This document shows, one piece after another, positions 61,397-64,000 of a DNA stretch of 64,000 nucleotides. The position numbers and the translations under genes were made by a program. The notes below the pieces were generated by a model. That model did not search any database. It worked only from the letters and a program-made list of their open reading frames with translations, and was not told the origin of the DNA. Position 1 is the stretch's first letter; each line of letters opens with the position of its first letter. Source of the stretch: Ruminococcus sp. (GTDB taxonomy: Bacteria; Bacillota; Clostridia; Oscillospirales; Ruminococcaceae); NCBI GenBank assembly GCA_017397925.1, contig JAFQHO010000072.1, forward strand, positions 1 through 64,000, written 5' to 3'.

Positions 61397-63109
61397 ATGA
61401 ACGAAATGGAACTCTATTCACTCTGGTGTGAAAATGCCAAGGCTGACCCGGACCTTGTAACAGAGCTTGAAAGTATAAAAAATGACAACGAGGCTATAAA
61501 CGACAGATTTTATCGTGACCTTGAATTCGGTACAGGCGGTCTCCGCGGTGTTATCGGTGCAGGCACAAACCGTATGAACATTTATACAGTAAGACGTGCT
61601 ACACAGGGCTTTGCTGATTATCTCAATCAGGAGTACAATAACCCGGCTGTTGCTGTTTCCTACGACAGCCGTATCAAGAGCGACGTTTTTTCAAAAGCTG
61701 CCGCTGAGGTACTTGCAGCTAATGGTATCAAAGTACATATCTATACAGAGCTTATGCCTACTCCCTGCCTCTCATTTGCTGTACGCGCACTGAAATGTCA
61801 GGGCGGTATTATGGTAACAGCAAGCCATAACCCTGCAAAATACAACGGCTACAAGGTATATGGCGATGACGGCTGTCAGATTACTCTCCGCGGCGCTGAG
61901 ATCATTCTTGACAAGATTAATTCACTTGATATTTTCAACGACGTAAAATCCTCTGACTTCGACGAGGAAGTTGCTAAGGGTAATATCCAGTACATCGGAA
62001 ATGATGTAATTGAGGCATATTACGAAAAGGTTCTTGCTGAGGCTATCAATCCCGATCTTTGCGCATCAAGCGGTCTTAAAGTAGTTTACACTCCCCTCAA
62101 TGGAACAGGTAACAAACCTGTACGCGAAATTTTAAAGCGTATCGGCATCACAGACGTTACAATCGTTAAGGAACAGGAAAATCCCGACGGAAACTTCACA
62201 ACCTGTCCTTATCCAAACCCTGAAATCCGTGAGGCTCTTGAAGTTGGTCTCCGTTACTGCAACGAAGTTAAGCCTGACCTGCTTCTTGCTACCGATCCCG
62301 ACTGCGACAGAGTTGGTATTGCTGTTCCCGACGGCGACGGCTACGCTCTTTTCAGCGGAAACGAAGTTGGAGCAATGCTTCTTGAGTACATAGCTGACCA
62401 GAGCATCAAAAAAGGAATTATGCCTGAAAATCCAATTGCTGTAAAGACAATTGTAACTACTGATATCGTTAATTCTATCGGTAAGGAATACGGCGTTGAG
62501 ATCATTGACGTTCTCACAGGCTTCAAGTTTATCGGCGAGCAGATTGGCTTCCTTGAAGAAAAGGGCGAGGAAAACCGCTATATCTTCGGATTTGAGGAGA
62601 GCTACGGCTACCTCTCAGGTGCATATGTACGTGACAAGGACGCTGTTAACGCTTCAATGCTTATCTGCGAAATGGCTGCATACTACCGCACACAGGGAAT
62701 TTCTCTCCTCGAAGCAAGAGAAAATATGTACAAGAAGTACGGTATGTTCTACCAGACACTTTACAGCTTCACTTTTGAGGGTGAAAGCGGTATGAACAAA
62801 ATGGATGAGATTATGACAACTCTGAGAAATAATCCTCCTACAGCTATTGCAGGTGTTCCCGTTGTCAAGTTTGACGACTACAAGGCAAGCACATCAAAAG
62901 ATATTGCAAGCGGCGCTGTAACTGAGCTTACTCTGCCTAAGTCAAATGTACTTGCATTCTTCCTTGAGGGCGGTTCAAAGGTAATTGTTCGTCCATCCGG
63001 TACAGAGCCAAAAATCAAGATATACCTTACAGCTAAACAGCCTACAAGAGCTGAAGCCGAGGCGCTTGAAAAGAAGCTTCACGACGAGTTTTCAAAGAAT
63101 TTTCAGTAA
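61397..63109 (+). CDS. Phosphoglucomutase / phosphomannomutase
   Basis: An alpha-D-phosphohexomutase of 570 residues. It has the RFYRDLEFGTGGLRGVIGAG start, phosphoserine loop MVTASHNPAKYNGYK, metal loop TDPDCDRVG, sugar loop GFEESYGYL and phosphate loop VRPSGTEPKIKIY. It interconverts glucose 1- and 6-phosphate (or the mannose forms), linking GH130 and galactose products to glycolysis. The ATG at 61,397 has GGAGG 8 bases upstream; the frame begins earlier but without a ribosome site. Confidence 0.95.
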   Translation: MNEMELYSLWCENAKADPDLVTELESIKNDNEAINDRFYRDLEFGTGGLRGVIGAGTNRMNIYTVRRATQGFADYLNQEYNNPAVAVSYDSRIKSDVFSKAAAEVLAANGIKVHIYTELMPTPCLSFAVRALKCQGGIMVTASHNPAKYNGYKVYGDDGCQITLRGAEIILDKINSLDIFNDVKSSDFDEEVAKGNIQYIGNDVIEAYYEKVLAEAINPDLCASSGLKVVYTPLNGTGNKPVREILKRIGITDVTIVKEQENPDGNFTTCPYPNPEIREALEVGLRYCNEVKPDLLLATDPDCDRVGIAVPDGDGYALFSGNEVGAMLLEYIADQSIKKGIMPENPIAVKTIVTTDIVNSIGKEYGVEIIDVLTGFKFIGEQIGFLEEKGEENRYIFGFEESYGYLSGAYVRDKDAVNASMLICEMAAYYRTQGISLLEARENMYKKYGMFYQTLYSFTFEGESGMNKMDEIMTTLRNNPPTAIAGVPVVKFDDYKASTSKDIASGAVTELTLPKSNVLAFFLEGGSKVIVRPSGTEPKIKIYLTAKQPTRAEAEALEKKLHDEFSKNFQ

Positions 63110-63118
63110 AATATAATT

Positions 63119-63151
63119 TATAAGGCGGACTTCGGTTCGCCTTATGTTTTA
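63119..63151 (+). terminator. Terminator of the phosphohexomutase gene
   Basis: TAAGGCG-(gacttcggtt)-CGCCTTA stem, followed by TGTTTTA. Confidence 0.7.
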
Positions 63152-63165
63152 GGAGGGTGAACAAA

Positions 63166-63633
63166 TTGGAAATACAAGAGTTACACAAATACCTTGAAAT
63201 CGGCAAATCACCTGTTCTTATATATTGCGAGGAAAAATATAACGGAATATGGTGTATGCTGCAATTAACAAAAAACAACAAAATTTTTCTTGATTTTACT
63301 GACAATATAAATTCAAATTCTGAGGGAGATTTCAGAACAACTTTTGTGTACGATTCTTTTGAAGAATTACTAAAAGCGGTTGAAAATTTCACAGGTCGTA
63401 AAGTAAGCGAATTGTCTATAAATCCAGACGTCACCCATATCAGCGGCAGCAACCCTGCATGGCTGGATTTCCAGTGGGATTTATACAACGGAAAAGTGAA
63501 AATGCTTGAAAACTACAAAAAAATCTTTATAGGTGACTTATGGTGGAGATTCCTGTTTCAGAAGAAAGTCAAGCCTGATTGCAGTACAGAGGAATTAAAT
63601 GCATTGATAATGCAGATAGATTATGAGGATTAA
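63166..63633 (+). CDS. Unknown small protein, SMI1/immunity-like context
   Basis: A 155-residue soluble protein starting with TTG at 63,166, 9 bases after GGAGG. Its strand/helix alternation (SPVLIYCEEKYNGIWCML, KIFLDFTDNINSN) and Trp-rich end (WLDFQWDLYNGKV, LWWRFLF) are seen in many small immunity-type or phage-type proteins, but I cannot name a family. The gene after it (8 bases) is a similar small unknown protein. Confidence 0.6.
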   Translation: MEIQELHKYLEIGKSPVLIYCEEKYNGIWCMLQLTKNNKIFLDFTDNINSNSEGDFRTTFVYDSFEELLKAVENFTGRKVSELSINPDVTHISGSNPAWLDFQWDLYNGKVKMLENYKKIFIGDLWWRFLFQKKVKPDCSTEELNALIMQIDYED

Positions 63634-63641
63634 CAGAAAAA

Positions 63642-63992
63642 ATGAAAATTAGTAATGATATGACTATGGAAGAAATAATTACCGCTTTAGCTGAGAAATA
63701 CAACGGAGATTTCAACTGGAGTTTGATTCCCGAAACAAATAATTATTATATAACAGAATTAAAAAAAGAGCTTGGCGCTGACAATCCGCTGTTTCAGAAT
63801 TCAATCCGTGCTATAGCAAAATGCGAATCCAATGATGATGTTTTATATGTACTGAATGGCGATATATGGCGAATTTATCATCTCACCTATTCTGCAAACA
63901 ATTCTGAGGAATACCCTAAATACAAAGAATTTTCGAGTATAAAAGCCGCAGCTGAATATATACAGGATAGATTTCTGAAAGAATATTTTTAA
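63642..63992 (+). CDS. Unknown small protein
   Basis: A 116-residue protein with an N-terminal helix, then NWSLIPETNNYYITELKKEL and a strand-rich C-terminal half (VLYVLNGDIWRIYHLTYS). No membrane segment or known motif. It follows the previous gene by 8 bases, probably in the same transcript. It ends shortly before the window edge. The frame is complete. Confidence 0.6.
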   Translation: MKISNDMTMEEIITALAEKYNGDFNWSLIPETNNYYITELKKELGADNPLFQNSIRAIAKCESNDDVLYVLNGDIWRIYHLTYSANNSEEYPKYKEFSSIKAAAEYIQDRFLKEYF

Positions 63993-64000
63993 TTTTCAAG

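Overview
The window looks like a chromosome segment of a Ruminococcus-type member of the Oscillospiraceae (low-to-mid G+C Firmicutes). The evidence is a secreted two-domain pectate lyase ending in a type I dockerin (a cellulosome part), a GH130 mannooligosaccharide phosphorylase like that of Ruminococcus albus, sporulation factors (SigG and a SpoIVFB-like protease), and Firmicute gene orders such as cdaR-ftsE-ftsX-M23 peptidase-ctpA.

Positions 1 to about 24,680 are a patchwork of mobile DNA. The left part (1-3,540) is the end of one element: an amidoligase with zinc ribbons, a 63-residue protein, a class II glutamine amidotransferase and a tyrosine integrase. Then come an alpha/beta hydrolase and a helix-turn-helix/TPR regulator gene that is split in two. 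Its 3' part lies at 4,623-5,592 and its 5' part at 17,821-17,955. Between them sits a 12,242-bp mobilizable element (5,595-17,836) with imperfect terminal inverted repeats and a 2-bp GG duplication. The element has an oriT, a MobQ-type relaxase fused by deletion to the tail of a large serine recombinase, and ordinary conjugative-element genes at its other end. Because the recombinase has lost its catalytic part, the element looks stranded.

The cargo of this element is the most interesting part of the window: a one-direction operon at 7,687-14,229 that reads as an uncatalogued RiPP (modified peptide) pathway. In order of transcription it holds an HTH regulator with an operator over its promoter, a radical SAM/SPASM enzyme, a PqqD-like peptide-binding protein, a 40-residue precursor ending in a Cys/Asn-rich core (missing from ordinary ORF calls), a stem-loop, an amidohydrolase-acetyltransferase fusion, an AsnRS-like catalytic core without an anticodon-binding domain, an alpha/alpha-toroid protein, a cobalamin-type radical SAM enzyme, a zinc-ribbon protein, a last unknown protein and a terminator. 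A second mobilizable element follows (about 18,300-24,640: unknown 523-residue protein, excisionase, integrase, D5/P4-type helicase, relaxosome protein, relaxase). It ends next to an initiator tRNA gene.

From 24,690 onward the window is mostly core chromosome: initiator tRNA-Met, an Imm26-like protein, purC, sigG, a pyridoxamine kinase, an AbrB/glycosyltransferase pair, an ADP-ribosyltransferase-like protein, a membrane GGDEF/EAL protein, a SpoIVFB-like protease, two lipoproteins around radA, an ABC exporter, the pectate lyase, cardiolipin synthase, galactokinase, GH130 phosphorylase, a divergent D-Ala-D-Ala ligase homologue, argS, cdaR, the ftsEX/M23/ctpA cell-wall set and a phosphohexomutase. 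Three small repeat elements lie between 42.6 and 47.5 kb, on both sides of the pectate lyase gene.
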